Source: an uncultured Dokdonia sp. (lineage in GTDB: Bacteria > Bacteroidota > Bacteroidia > Flavobacteriales > Flavobacteriaceae). From it: a stretch of 64,000 bases of DNA. Positions 26,832 through 35,230 of the stretch are shown here, in pieces. Position 1 is the first letter of the stretch. Each line of letters begins with the position of its first letter. Location of the stretch: contig NZ_CANMDS010000001.1 of assembly GCF_947496725.1 (NCBI RefSeq), forward strand, positions 1 to 64,000, read 5' to 3'. The translations under genes and the position numbers were made by a program. Below the pieces are notes generated by a model. The model was not told the origin of the DNA and did no database searches. It saw nothing but the letters and a program-made list of their open reading frames with translations.

Positions 26832-27707
26832 ATGGCCATAGCCTCTTCAGAACTTATACTTAACCCAGACGGGAGTATCTATCATCTTAATATTAAACCG
26901 CAAGATATTGCTACAACAATTATCACCGTAGGTGATCCAGATCGTGTAGATACGGTTACAAAATACTTTGATAGTGTACGATTTACAACACAAAAACGTG
27001 AGTTTAAAACAAGCACAGGAACTTATAAAGGAAAAGAGATTACCGTCATATCAACTGGTATAGGTACAGATAATATTGACATTGTCCTTAATGAACTAGA
27101 TGCGCTTGTAAATATAGATCTAGAGACTAGAGCTGTAAAAGATACGCACACAACACTTGATATTATACGCATTGGGACCAGTGGGGCTATACAAAAAGAC
27201 ATCCCTGTAGACTCATTTTTAATAAGTCGTTACGCAATGGGACTTGATGCGCTGTTACATTTTTACGATAGTAAGCACATACAGCACTTTGAGGTACAAG
27301 AAGCGTTTATAAAACATATGGACTGGGCTCAAGAAAAGAGTGCTCCTTACATAGTGTCTTGTGATGAAACGCTAGCCTCAAAATTTAATGAGCCAGATTT
27401 TCACCAAGGTTTTACTGCTACAAACATAGGTTTTTATGCGCCTCAAGGTAGAATGCTTAGACTTAAAACGAGCGACGTTGAGATGAATGATAAATTGGGT
27501 TCTTTTAGCTTTCGCGAAAGCGGACTCAACCTGCGTGTCACAAATCTAGAAATGGAAACTTCTGGCATCTATGGCCTTGCAAAATTATTAGGGCATAGAG
27601 CAATTTCTTTAAACTGTATCCTCGCAAATAGAGTAAACAAAACCTTTAGCACAACACCTACAGAGCAAACAGAAAAACTTATACAAGAAGTTTTAGAAAG
27701 GCTTTAA
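26832..27707 (+). CDS. Nucleoside phosphorylase (uridine phosphorylase-like)
   Basis: 291 residues from the ATG at 26832. The N-terminal VGDPDRVDTVTKYFD and the ITVISTGIGTDNIDIVLNEL and IRIGTSGAIQ motifs define the PNP/UDP family. It cleaves a nucleoside with phosphate to base and sugar 1-phosphate, and NLEMETSGIYGLAKLLGHRA carries the ribose-binding METxx motif. An upstream in-frame start at 26769 lies inside the preceding gene and was rejected. A palindrome copy encodes FRES at about residues 228-231. Confidence 0.9.
   Translation: MAIASSELILNPDGSIYHLNIKPQDIATTIITVGDPDRVDTVTKYFDSVRFTTQKREFKTSTGTYKGKEITVISTGIGTDNIDIVLNELDALVNIDLETRAVKDTHTTLDIIRIGTSGAIQKDIPVDSFLISRYAMGLDALLHFYDSKHIQHFEVQEAFIKHMDWAQEKSAPYIVSCDETLASKFNEPDFHQGFTATNIGFYAPQGRMLRLKTSDVEMNDKLGSFSFRESGLNLRVTNLEMETSGIYGLAKLLGHRAISLNCILANRVNKTFSTTPTEQTEKLIQEVLERL
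27508..27522. repeat. Palindrome copy (15 of 16 bp)
   Basis: GCTTTCGCGAAAGCG lies inside the nucleoside phosphorylase gene, encoding SFRES. Confidence 0.9.
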
Positions 27708-27782
27708 AACTCATAAAACAAAGAGGTAATGGTTCCGTTTATCATTTAACAGATAATTAAAACTGTAGGGAGTACGCTTTTG

Positions 27783-27790
27783 TACATTTG
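27783..27790 (+). promoter_or_regulatory. Candidate -7 box of ppk1
   Basis: TACATTTG matches the Bacteroidetes TAnnTTTG box and lies 13 bp before the ppk1 ATG, which implies a very short leader. No TTG was seen at the -33 position, so support is partial. Confidence 0.35.
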
Positions 27791-27803
27791 AGAAAAACTC
27801 CCT

Positions 27804-29858
27804 ATGATTAAACTAGACGAGACTAATTTTAAGCATCGCGATATAAACTGGCTAGCTTTTAATGAGCGCGTATTACAAGAGGCAGAAGATGTAGAAAATA
27901 ATCCGCTTTATGAGCGTATAAAGTTTCTTGCCATATACTCTACAAATCTTGATGAGTTTTTTCGTGTGCGCGTGTCACAGCTGCGTCAACTTAAAAGAGT
28001 TAAGAAGAAGATACGTAAAGAACTCTCACTAAGGCCTAATAAGATTGTTAAGGAGATAAAGAAAACTGTACATACTCAGCAGGAGCGTTTTGGCAAGGTC
28101 TTTAGACTACATATTATACCAGAGCTTAAGGCAAATGGTATACATCTTCTTACCTCCAAATTATATACAGAAAAGCACGATGCTATTATTGATGCTTACT
28201 ATGAAGAAAAATTAAAACCTCTTCTAGAAGTAACTGTAGTAAATGTAAAACAAGGTGATATCTTCTTGCAGGATCAAGCGCTATATTTTTATGTGCTATT
28301 TAAGGATACTCAAAAGGTAGGATTTGTAAATATTCCTTCAGATAAAATAAATCGTTTTCTAGAGCTATATGAAGAAAATGGAGCACATTATCTCACGTTT
28401 ATAGATGATATCATTCATCATAAAATGCAAGATATTTTTCCTGCCGAAACTATTAGAGGAATTTACGAGGTAAAAATATCAAGAGATGCAGAGTTATATC
28501 TGGATGATGAGGTAGATGGTATACTCGCAGAGCGTATTTATGAATCTTTAAAACGAAGACACCAAGGACAACCTACGCGGCTACTCTATGACGCGTCTAT
28601 GGACAAGGAAGATGCAAAACGCTTAAGAAAATTACTCAATGTGGGTAAGGTAGATATGATGCCAGGAGGTCGTTATCATAACTTTAATGATTTTTTTAGT
28701 TTTCCCGATCCTACAGATAACCCAAAACTGCATTATCAAGAACAACCCTCCATACCACACAGCACACTAGCCCATACAGACGATTATTTTACAGCATTAA
28801 AAGAGCGCGATCATCTGGTGCATTTTCCTTTTATGTCTTTTAACTATGTTGAGCGCTTTATAGAACAAGCCTCTGTAGACCCCACAGTTACCGAAATTAA
28901 AATATCCCTTTACCGTGTTGCAGATGAGTCACCACTTACCTCTGCCCTACTTAAAGCTTTAGATAACGGTAAGAAGGTATTTATTTTTATAGAAGCCAAA
29001 GCACGCTTTGACGAAGAGAACAATATAAAATGGGGAAGAAAATTTGAAGAAAAAGGTGCTGTAGTTATTTACAGTTACCCAAGAATAAAAGTACATTCTA
29101 AAATTTTACTCGTTAAGCGTAAAGAAGAAGGTAAAAATAGAAGATACGTCTACATAGGCACTGGTAACTTTAATGCAAAAACCTCAAAAGTATATGCAGA
29201 TCACGGCTTCTTCTCTGCAAATAAGAAGTTAAGTAAAGAACTCGATAGGGTATTTAAAGTATTACAGGGAGACCTCATTGTACCGCGCAACAAACACTTA
29301 CTAGTAAGTCCGTTTACCACGCGTCGCACTTTTGAAAAACTTATATATGATGAGATAGAATATGCTCAAGCAGGACAAAAGGCAGAAATTAAAATAAAAA
29401 TTAACAGCCTCGAGGATAAAGAAATGATTCAGTTGCTGTATAAAGCTAGTCAGGCAGGAGTAAAAATACGTATGCTGGTACGAGGTTTTAGCTCTCTTGT
29501 ACCTGGTATAAAAGGGCTTAGTGACAATATCTATATGACTTCTATACTAGATAGATACTTAGAGCACGGTCGCATCTATTATTTTTATCACGGTGGTGAA
29601 GAGCAAGTGTATATGGGAAGTGCAGACCTTATGACGCGTAACTTAGATAGACGTATAGAAGTACTTGTACCTATCACACAGCCTGACTGTAAAAAGGAAT
29701 TACTAGATATATTAACCCTACAACTTGAAGATACGGTTAAAGCCCGCATACAAGATGCTGTGGCTTCAAATACATATGTGAGACAGCAGGATGAAAATAA
29801 AACGGCTATTAGGTCACAATATGCTATTTTTGACTACTTAAAGAATAAGCATACCTAA
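27804..29858 (+). CDS. ppk1: Polyphosphate kinase 1
   Basis: 684 residues, the usual length. It makes inorganic polyphosphate from ATP. The N-terminal domain begins RDINWLAFNERVLQEA and contains STNLDEFFRVRVSQL. Two phospholipase-D-like halves carry the active-site histidines, one in RIKVHSKILLV and the other in LEHGRIYYFYHGG, with MTRNLDRRIEVLVP near the end. It is followed after 3 bp by a PBP-like protein gene. Confidence 0.95.
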   Translation: MIKLDETNFKHRDINWLAFNERVLQEAEDVENNPLYERIKFLAIYSTNLDEFFRVRVSQLRQLKRVKKKIRKELSLRPNKIVKEIKKTVHTQQERFGKVFRLHIIPELKANGIHLLTSKLYTEKHDAIIDAYYEEKLKPLLEVTVVNVKQGDIFLQDQALYFYVLFKDTQKVGFVNIPSDKINRFLELYEENGAHYLTFIDDIIHHKMQDIFPAETIRGIYEVKISRDAELYLDDEVDGILAERIYESLKRRHQGQPTRLLYDASMDKEDAKRLRKLLNVGKVDMMPGGRYHNFNDFFSFPDPTDNPKLHYQEQPSIPHSTLAHTDDYFTALKERDHLVHFPFMSFNYVERFIEQASVDPTVTEIKISLYRVADESPLTSALLKALDNGKKVFIFIEAKARFDEENNIKWGRKFEEKGAVVIYSYPRIKVHSKILLVKRKEEGKNRRYVYIGTGNFNAKTSKVYADHGFFSANKKLSKELDRVFKVLQGDLIVPRNKHLLVSPFTTRRTFEKLIYDEIEYAQAGQKAEIKIKINSLEDKEMIQLLYKASQAGVKIRMLVRGFSSLVPGIKGLSDNIYMTSILDRYLEHGRIYYFYHGGEEQVYMGSADLMTRNLDRRIEVLVPITQPDCKKELLDILTLQLEDTVKARIQDAVASNTYVRQQDENKTAIRSQYAIFDYLKNKHT

Positions 29859-29861
29859 TAT

Positions 29862-30713
29862 ATGATTAAAATACGCATAGGCGGAGTACCAGAACACTTT
29901 AACCTCCCTTGGCATCTTGCTATAGAGGATGGAATGTTTGCTCATCACGGCATAGATCTAGAGTGGATAATGTTTCCAGAAGGAACTGGAGCAATGAATA
30001 AGGCACTGCGCAACAAAGAGATTGATCTTGCTGTTATCCTCACGGGAGGAATAATAAAAGACATAGCAAATGGCAATCCTTCAAAAATATTGCAGGTCTA
30101 CGTATCATCTCCTTTACAATGGGGAGTACACGTAGGTGCAAAAAGTGAATTTACATCTATAGAAGAACTTGAGAACGCGACCTGTGCCATAAGCCGTTAT
30201 GGGTCTGGCTCTCACGTTATGGCACACGTACAAGCAGAACAGCGCGGCTGGGATACTAGTGCTCTTAAGTTTAATGTGATTAACACCTTAGACGGGGCTA
30301 TAGAAGCACTCACTGAAGGTACTGCAGACTATTTTATGTGGGAACATTTTACCACAAAACCCATTGTAGATAATGGAGTCTTTAGACGTCTAGGTGACTT
30401 TCCTACACCTTGGAGTTGTTTTGTAATTGCAGGTAGAGAGTCGTTTATAGAGGAACATAAGGCATCAATAGAGATTGTGCTAGATGTAATTAATACCGTT
30501 ACAGCAGATTTTAAGAAAATACCATCTATAGACCGTACCCTAGCAAATAGATACGAGCAACAACTAGAAGACATACAGCAATGGCTTTCTATGACCACTT
30601 GGTCTCAAAAACAGATTACAGACGAAGAATTAACACGTGTGCAGTCAAAAATATTTGATTTAAAAATGATTGATAATCAGATAGATATAAATAAATTTAA
30701 GATTAATTTATAA
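29862..30713 (+). CDS. Periplasmic-binding-protein-like protein without signal peptide
   Basis: 283 residues. The fold pattern is that of SsuA/THI5-type substrate-binding proteins (IGGVPEHFNLPWHLAIEDGMF, GTGAMNKALRNKEIDLAV, ISRYGSGSHVMA, TADYFMWEHF). No signal peptide or lipobox precedes it, so it is probably cytoplasmic. No ABC permease or ATPase is encoded nearby. It may bind or act on a small metabolite. The 3-bp gap after ppk1 implies co-transcription. Confidence 0.8.
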   Translation: MIKIRIGGVPEHFNLPWHLAIEDGMFAHHGIDLEWIMFPEGTGAMNKALRNKEIDLAVILTGGIIKDIANGNPSKILQVYVSSPLQWGVHVGAKSEFTSIEELENATCAISRYGSGSHVMAHVQAEQRGWDTSALKFNVINTLDGAIEALTEGTADYFMWEHFTTKPIVDNGVFRRLGDFPTPWSCFVIAGRESFIEEHKASIEIVLDVINTVTADFKKIPSIDRTLANRYEQQLEDIQQWLSMTTWSQKQITDEELTRVQSKIFDLKMIDNQIDINKFKINL

Positions 30714-30787
30714 TTTTTTTGATTTTATACGCAACCATTCCTATTTCTATGCATCTATAGCACAACAACCAACCTTCAATACCCTAG

Positions 30788-30895
30788 ATGACGACGTTTT
30801 TTATTGTTATAGGAATTCTAGTCGCTGTAAATTTTTTACTGCTACAGTTTTCTTGCAACAAAGGGTCAGAAGTAGAAACCGAGGAAGAAGAGTAA
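30788..30895 (+). CDS. Tiny single-pass membrane protein (35 aa)
   Basis: ATG at 30788 to TAA at 30895. An N-terminal hydrophobic helix (FFIVIGILVAVNFLLL) is followed by SCNKGSEV and an acidic tail, ETEEEE. A strong terminator follows within 24 bp, which supports expression. I recall similar short proteins in other Flavobacteriia, but no function is known. Confidence 0.6.
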   Translation: MTTFFIVIGILVAVNFLLLQFSCNKGSEVETEEEE

Positions 30896-30918
30896 GCTAA
30901 TTATATATTAAGTTAAGA

Positions 30919-30961
30919 ACGGCGCTGAAAGCTAATTCAAATTTTCGGCGTCGTTTTTTTT
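30919..30961 (+). terminator. Terminator after the tiny membrane protein
   Basis: ACGGCGCTGAAA and TTTCGGCGTCGT form a 12-bp stem with two G-U pairs, followed by a run of eight Ts. It ends the rightward ppk1 group before the convergent ung gene. Confidence 0.85.
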
Positions 30962-30971
30962 ATGTCCTGTT

Positions 30972-31637
30972 TTACCAGTTTATTGGTGCTTCTCCTTTAC
31001 TCAATAAAATCTCATTTACCTTACTAAAATGCTTGTTACCAAACCAGTACCCACGGTTTGCGCTTAGTGGTGATGGATGCCCAGAGAGTAGGATAAAATG
31101 TTTTGACGCATCTATCTTTCTACCTTTCTTTTTGGCAAATCCTCCCCAGAGTAAGAAAATGATGTTTTCACGCTTTCGCGAAAGCGTATCTATCACCACA
31201 TCTGTAAACTGCTCCCAGCCTTGCTTTTGATGAGATCCTGCCTCGCCTGCTCTTACTGTAAGCGTTGCATTGAGAAGTAACACTCCTTGTGCTGCCCATC
31301 TATCTAGATTGCCAGATACTGGTGTAGGTAGTCCCATATCTGTCTCTAGCTCCTTAAAGATATTTTTAAGTGATGGAGGATGAGCTACGCCATCTTGCAC
31401 AGAAAAGCAAAGTCCGTTAGCCTGTCCAGCACCGTGGTAAGGATCTTGACCTATAATCACGACTTTTACCTTATCAAAAGGGCAATGATCAAAGGCATAA
31501 AAAATCTCCCCAGCCGGCGGATAGCAAGTGTGTGTAGCATACTCCTCCTTTACAAATGTGGTAAGCGATTTAAAATAAGGCTTCTCAAATTGGGTAGTGA
31601 GTTCTTGCTTCCAGCTGTCTTCTATATTTACGTGCAT
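30972..31637 (-). CDS. ung: Uracil-DNA glycosylase
   Basis: 221 residues from the ATG at 31637; a 16-residue upstream extension was rejected. It removes uracil from DNA. The catalytic loop GQDPYHG, the FLLWG strand and the minor-groove loop GHPSPLSANRG are intact. A palindrome copy encodes LSRKRE just before the conserved FLLWG strand. From memory of E. coli Ung, the segment has the same length, so the palindrome replaced codons without inserting residues. Confidence 0.95.
   Translation of the reverse strand: MHVNIEDSWKQELTTQFEKPYFKSLTTFVKEEYATHTCYPPAGEIFYAFDHCPFDKVKVVIIGQDPYHGAGQANGLCFSVQDGVAHPPSLKNIFKELETDMGLPTPVSGNLDRWAAQGVLLLNATLTVRAGEAGSHQKQGWEQFTDVVIDTLSRKRENIIFLLWGGFAKKKGRKIDASKHFILLSGHPSPLSANRGYWFGNKHFSKVNEILLSKGEAPINW
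31171..31186. repeat. Palindrome copy (complete)
   Basis: CGCTTTCGCGAAAGCG lies inside ung, encoding LSRKR. Confidence 0.9.
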
Positions 31638-31682
31638 AATCCGTATTTTTGTATAAGAGTTTGTCATTGCTATTAGACAACT

Positions 31683-31690
31683 CAAAGCTA
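31683..31690 (-). promoter_or_regulatory. Candidate -7 box of ung
   Basis: TAGCTTTG on the minus strand is an exact TAnnTTTG match, 46 bp before the ung start codon. No TTG was found at -33. A TATTTTTG at 31644-31651 on the plus strand could likewise serve mutS2. Confidence 0.3.
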
Positions 31691-31731
31691 GAGAAAAAAG
31701 AAATAATTACAGAGCCGTTGTGGTTCTATTA

Positions 31732-31747
31732 CGCTTTCGCGAAAGCG
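31732..31747. repeat. Palindrome copy (complete)
   Basis: CGCTTTCGCGAAAGCG ends 8 bp before the mutS2 start codon, in the ribosome-binding region. Confidence 0.9.
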
Positions 31748-31755
31748 AGATCCCT

Positions 31756-33933
31756 ATGATAAAAATCAATAAAAAGACACTTCAAGACTTAGAATTTGAT
31801 ATTGTTTGTGAGCAGGTTTCTGAGCGTTGTACGACAGAAAAAGGTAAAGCAAAAGCGCTCACCATAGAGCCCTACCCTACACCTAAGCAAGCGCTTTTTG
31901 GCCTTCATCAGACTAATGAGTATCTGTCTTCTAGAACGGCAGATAGTGCAATACCTAATCACGGCTTTGATAGTCTTGACCACGAGTTAAAATACCTAGC
32001 CATAGAAGATAGTACCCTTGAGAAAGGGAGTTTTAAAAAACTATCTAGCATCTCTGAGACGGTAAATATTCACCTCAAGTTTTTTAAAAAGTTTGAAGAA
32101 CTCTACCCTACGCTTTATAATACTGTAAGGGAAACGGAGTATACCACAGGGATTATAGACGCTGTCACAAGAATAATAGATAAGTATGGTGAGGTGCGCG
32201 ATGATGCAACACCTACCCTAGGCACCTTACGCCGAGCGATTAACCAAACTAAAGGTCGTATAAACTCAAGCTTCTCTAGCGCATTAGGGCAGTATGCTGG
32301 TTATGGCTATCTAGATGACATACGCGAGACAATAGTAGATAATGTGCGTGTACTTGCTGTAACTGCGATGCATAGACGTAAGGTAAAAGGTTCTATTATG
32401 GGTAGCTCAAAGACGGGGAGCATCACTTATATACAACCAGAAGCGACGCTACAGGCGCAGCGCGAACTCAACAATCTTATTTTTGAGGAAGATGAGGAGG
32501 TAAAACGTATTCTTAAAGAACTTACTAATGCGATGCGTCCTTTCATCCCGCTATTTGAGGAGTATCAAGAGCTACTGAGCGACATAGATGTAATAGCCGC
32601 AAAAATGAAGTATGCCGAAAAGCTTAATGGCCTACTTCCTAAAATTACTACAGATAGGGAACTTACCATAAAAGATGCCTATCACCCACTACTTCTTCTT
32701 AATAACAATGCAAAAAATGAGAAGACGTATCCGCAAGATATACACCTAGATCAAGGGAGTCGCATTATTGTGATTTCTGGACCTAATGCCGGCGGTAAGA
32801 GTATCACTTTAAAAACCGTAGGGCTGCTGCAAGTAATGCTACAAAGTGGTATGCTTATACCGGTACACGAGTATTCTAGAATGTGCCTGTTTAATAAGAT
32901 TCTTACAGATATAGGTGATAACCAGAGTATAGAAAATCACTTAAGTACCTACAGCTACCGCCTTAAGAATATGAACTACTTCCTTAAGAAGTGTGATAAA
33001 AACACGCTTATTCTTATAGATGAGTTTGGTACAGGGTCAGATCCTGAGCTGGGTGGTGCGCTGGCAGAGACGTTTCTTGAGGTTTTTCACGAGCGTGAGG
33101 CCTTTGGTATTATCACGACGCACTATGCAAATCTCAAGATGATGGCAAACGAGACGCCAGAGATTGTAAATGCAAATATGCTCTTTGACGCACGTACACT
33201 AGAGCCACTTTTTAAGCTACATATGGGAGAAGCGGGAAGCTCCTTTACCTTTGAGGTAGCACAAAAAAATGGCATCCCCTACTCGCTTATAAACCGTTCT
33301 AAGAAAAAGGTAGAGCGTGGCAAAATACGTTTTGACAAGAGTATCGCAAACCTACAAAAGGAGCGCAGTAAACTCTCAAAAACTACTAGTTCGCTTAAAG
33401 CGAAAGAACAACAAGCCGCAAAAGAAAAAGCCCAACTCGCCGAAATAAACGAGAAGGTACAAAGCAAGCTAGAGGCTTATCAAGAACTGTATGACAGCAA
33501 CCAGCGCTTGATTTACTTAGGTACAAAGCTAGATGGCATAAGCAAGAAATTCTATCACGATAAGAAAAAACGCGAACTCGTAGCTGAGTTTATGAAAATC
33601 GTACAGATAGAAAATAGTAAGCGTAAAAAACAAAGTGCAAAGCAAGCCAAAGCAGAAAAAGCCAAAGCAATCGCCACAAAAAAAGAAGCCGAAAAGCACG
33701 TAAAAGTAATACGTGAGAAAAAGAAAGAGGCTAAGAAAACAGCACCTGAGGTTGTAAAACCAAAGGTGATTTTAAGAGAAGGAGATCGCGTGCGTATGTT
33801 TGACGGTAAGGCTGTGGGAGTGATAGATAGTATAGAAAAAGGCAAAGCCACCGTAGATTACGGGATGTTTACCACAAACGTCTCCCTAGAACAACTAGAG
33901 CTCGTACAACGCAAAAAGAAGAATGCTAAGTAA
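31756..33933 (+). CDS. mutS2: MutS2-family ATPase lacking an Smr domain
   Basis: 725 residues from the ATG at 31756. An upstream ATG at 31720 reads through the palindrome and was rejected. The ABC-type ATPase has Walker A GPNAGGKSITLKT and Walker B LILIDEFGTGSDP, with an H-loop in ITTHYANLK. A long charged coiled coil follows (about 520-670), then a short KOW-like beta domain (REGDRVRMFDGKAVGVID). The C-terminal Smr nuclease domain of Bacillus MutS2 is absent. It probably acts on branched DNA or stalled ribosomes rather than mismatches. Confidence 0.88.
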   Translation: MIKINKKTLQDLEFDIVCEQVSERCTTEKGKAKALTIEPYPTPKQALFGLHQTNEYLSSRTADSAIPNHGFDSLDHELKYLAIEDSTLEKGSFKKLSSISETVNIHLKFFKKFEELYPTLYNTVRETEYTTGIIDAVTRIIDKYGEVRDDATPTLGTLRRAINQTKGRINSSFSSALGQYAGYGYLDDIRETIVDNVRVLAVTAMHRRKVKGSIMGSSKTGSITYIQPEATLQAQRELNNLIFEEDEEVKRILKELTNAMRPFIPLFEEYQELLSDIDVIAAKMKYAEKLNGLLPKITTDRELTIKDAYHPLLLLNNNAKNEKTYPQDIHLDQGSRIIVISGPNAGGKSITLKTVGLLQVMLQSGMLIPVHEYSRMCLFNKILTDIGDNQSIENHLSTYSYRLKNMNYFLKKCDKNTLILIDEFGTGSDPELGGALAETFLEVFHEREAFGIITTHYANLKMMANETPEIVNANMLFDARTLEPLFKLHMGEAGSSFTFEVAQKNGIPYSLINRSKKKVERGKIRFDKSIANLQKERSKLSKTTSSLKAKEQQAAKEKAQLAEINEKVQSKLEAYQELYDSNQRLIYLGTKLDGISKKFYHDKKKRELVAEFMKIVQIENSKRKKQSAKQAKAEKAKAIATKKEAEKHVKVIREKKKEAKKTAPEVVKPKVILREGDRVRMFDGKAVGVIDSIEKGKATVDYGMFTTNVSLEQLELVQRKKKNAK

Positions 33934-33948
33934 TAGCGTATCATTAGT

Positions 33949-34359
33949 ATGACTAAAAAAATCATCCTTTTTGACGGAGTTTGCAACTTGTGCAATGGTG
34001 CCATCACCTTTATCATACAGCGTGATAAGAAGGATATATTTAGATATGCGCCTTTGCAAAGCGAGATAGGTAAAGAACTTGCTGCAAAACATCATATAGA
34101 CCTTGATAAGGTAGACTCTATCATTTTAGTGACTGAAGATAAAGCCTATTCAAAATCTACGGCGGCGCTTCGCATTGCAAAGCAACTCTCTGCGGGCTGG
34201 CCTTTGCTTGCTGTGTTTTTAATTCTTCCGAGATTCTTGCGTGATGCGGTATATGACTTTATTGCCCGTAATCGCTATAAATGGTTTGGCAAAAAAGAAG
34301 CCTGTATGATTCCTACTCCAGAACTTAAGAGTAAGTTTCTGGACACTACACCTATGTAG
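33949..34359 (+). CDS. DCC-family thiol-disulfide oxidoreductase-like protein
   Basis: 136 residues. FDGVCNLCN, the CxxC with preceding Asp that names the DCC family, starts at about residue 9. RYAPLQSEIG and PRFLRDAVYDFIARNRYKWFG complete the family pattern. A thioredoxin-like redox role is suggested, but the partners are unknown. It starts 15 bp after mutS2. Confidence 0.9.
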   Translation: MTKKIILFDGVCNLCNGAITFIIQRDKKDIFRYAPLQSEIGKELAAKHHIDLDKVDSIILVTEDKAYSKSTAALRIAKQLSAGWPLLAVFLILPRFLRDAVYDFIARNRYKWFGKKEACMIPTPELKSKFLDTTPM

Positions 34360-34440
34360 AAAAAATCATTATTAAAAAGTAAGCGTTATTTATATCATTA
34401 AATAGCGCTTTTTTAATTTCTAAGACTCATATCGAGTACA

Positions 34441-34454
34441 TTTTCGCGAAAGCG
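34441..34454. repeat. Palindrome copy (14-bp, one arm shortened)
   Basis: TTTTCGCGAAAGCG lies in the gap between the DCC and secreted basic protein genes. Confidence 0.85.
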
Positions 34455-34573
34455 TTAACACCTATAAACACTGTACGTAACAAGGTTTTTCTATTTATGG
34501 CACGCTGATTGCAAACTAACTAGCAAGCGTACACCGAAAGACGGTAACGTATCAACCCTAATACTTTTATATT

Positions 34574-35131
34574 ATGAAAAAGCTATTAATCGCAGTATTG
34601 TTTCTAGGAGGAATGACTGCACAAGCAAACACAGTGACAGATCTCGATCACACTACAGAAAGAGGGCCACGTTACAATGTACCACAGTCTATCACATTTA
34701 CTGAGAGAGGTATCACCTTTGAGGTATATACAAATGGACAGTTTGATTTTACACAACGTGGTAATAGATATCAAACTCGCACAGAAGGTCGCAGAGGTTT
34801 CAATCAAGGTACTCCAGGACACGCCTACGGTGTAACATATCCTTATAGAAATAACACTTTTGTTAAATATAACCGTCAAGGTGAAATTTATAAAGTAGGT
34901 CGCAATCTCATAGATTACAACCGCCGTGGTAAAGTAAGACAGATAGGTTCTGTTGCCTTGAGATATACAAATGGTCGTCTAGATCGTGTAGGAGATATGA
35001 AGGTGATTTATAATAGAAGAGGTCGTATTGTTGATCTTGTAGATTATAACTACCGCACACAAAGGGCACAGCGTGCAAACGGTAGAAATATAAAGATTAA
35101 GAAGAATAAAAATATACGTGTACGAGGATAA
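34574..35131 (+). CDS. Small secreted Arg/Tyr-rich protein
   Basis: 185 residues. A signal peptide ends at AQANT. The mature protein is very basic and built of short beta-like units, such as NRQGEIYKVGRN, YNRRGKVRQIGS and YNRRGRIVDLVDYNY, which recall degenerate YD/RHS-like turns. The C-terminus is lysine-rich. I do not recognise a family. It has its own terminator and is probably monocistronic. A nucleic-acid or polyanion contact at the cell surface is conceivable but unsupported. Confidence 0.72.
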   Translation: MKKLLIAVLFLGGMTAQANTVTDLDHTTERGPRYNVPQSITFTERGITFEVYTNGQFDFTQRGNRYQTRTEGRRGFNQGTPGHAYGVTYPYRNNTFVKYNRQGEIYKVGRNLIDYNRRGKVRQIGSVALRYTNGRLDRVGDMKVIYNRRGRIVDLVDYNYRTQRAQRANGRNIKIKKNKNIRVRG

Positions 35132-35176
35132 ATGTTAATCCTCATATACTAACGATAACTTTGGTTGGTTTGTTAA

Positions 35177-35209
35177 AGCCTCGATTTACAATTGTAAATC
35201 GGGGTTTTT
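35177..35209 (+). terminator. Terminator of the secreted basic protein gene
   Basis: CCTCGATTTACAATTGTAAATCGGGG is a stem with essentially no loop, followed by TTTTT. Confidence 0.85.
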
Positions 35210-35230
35210 CTATGTTATTAAGCAATGTTT

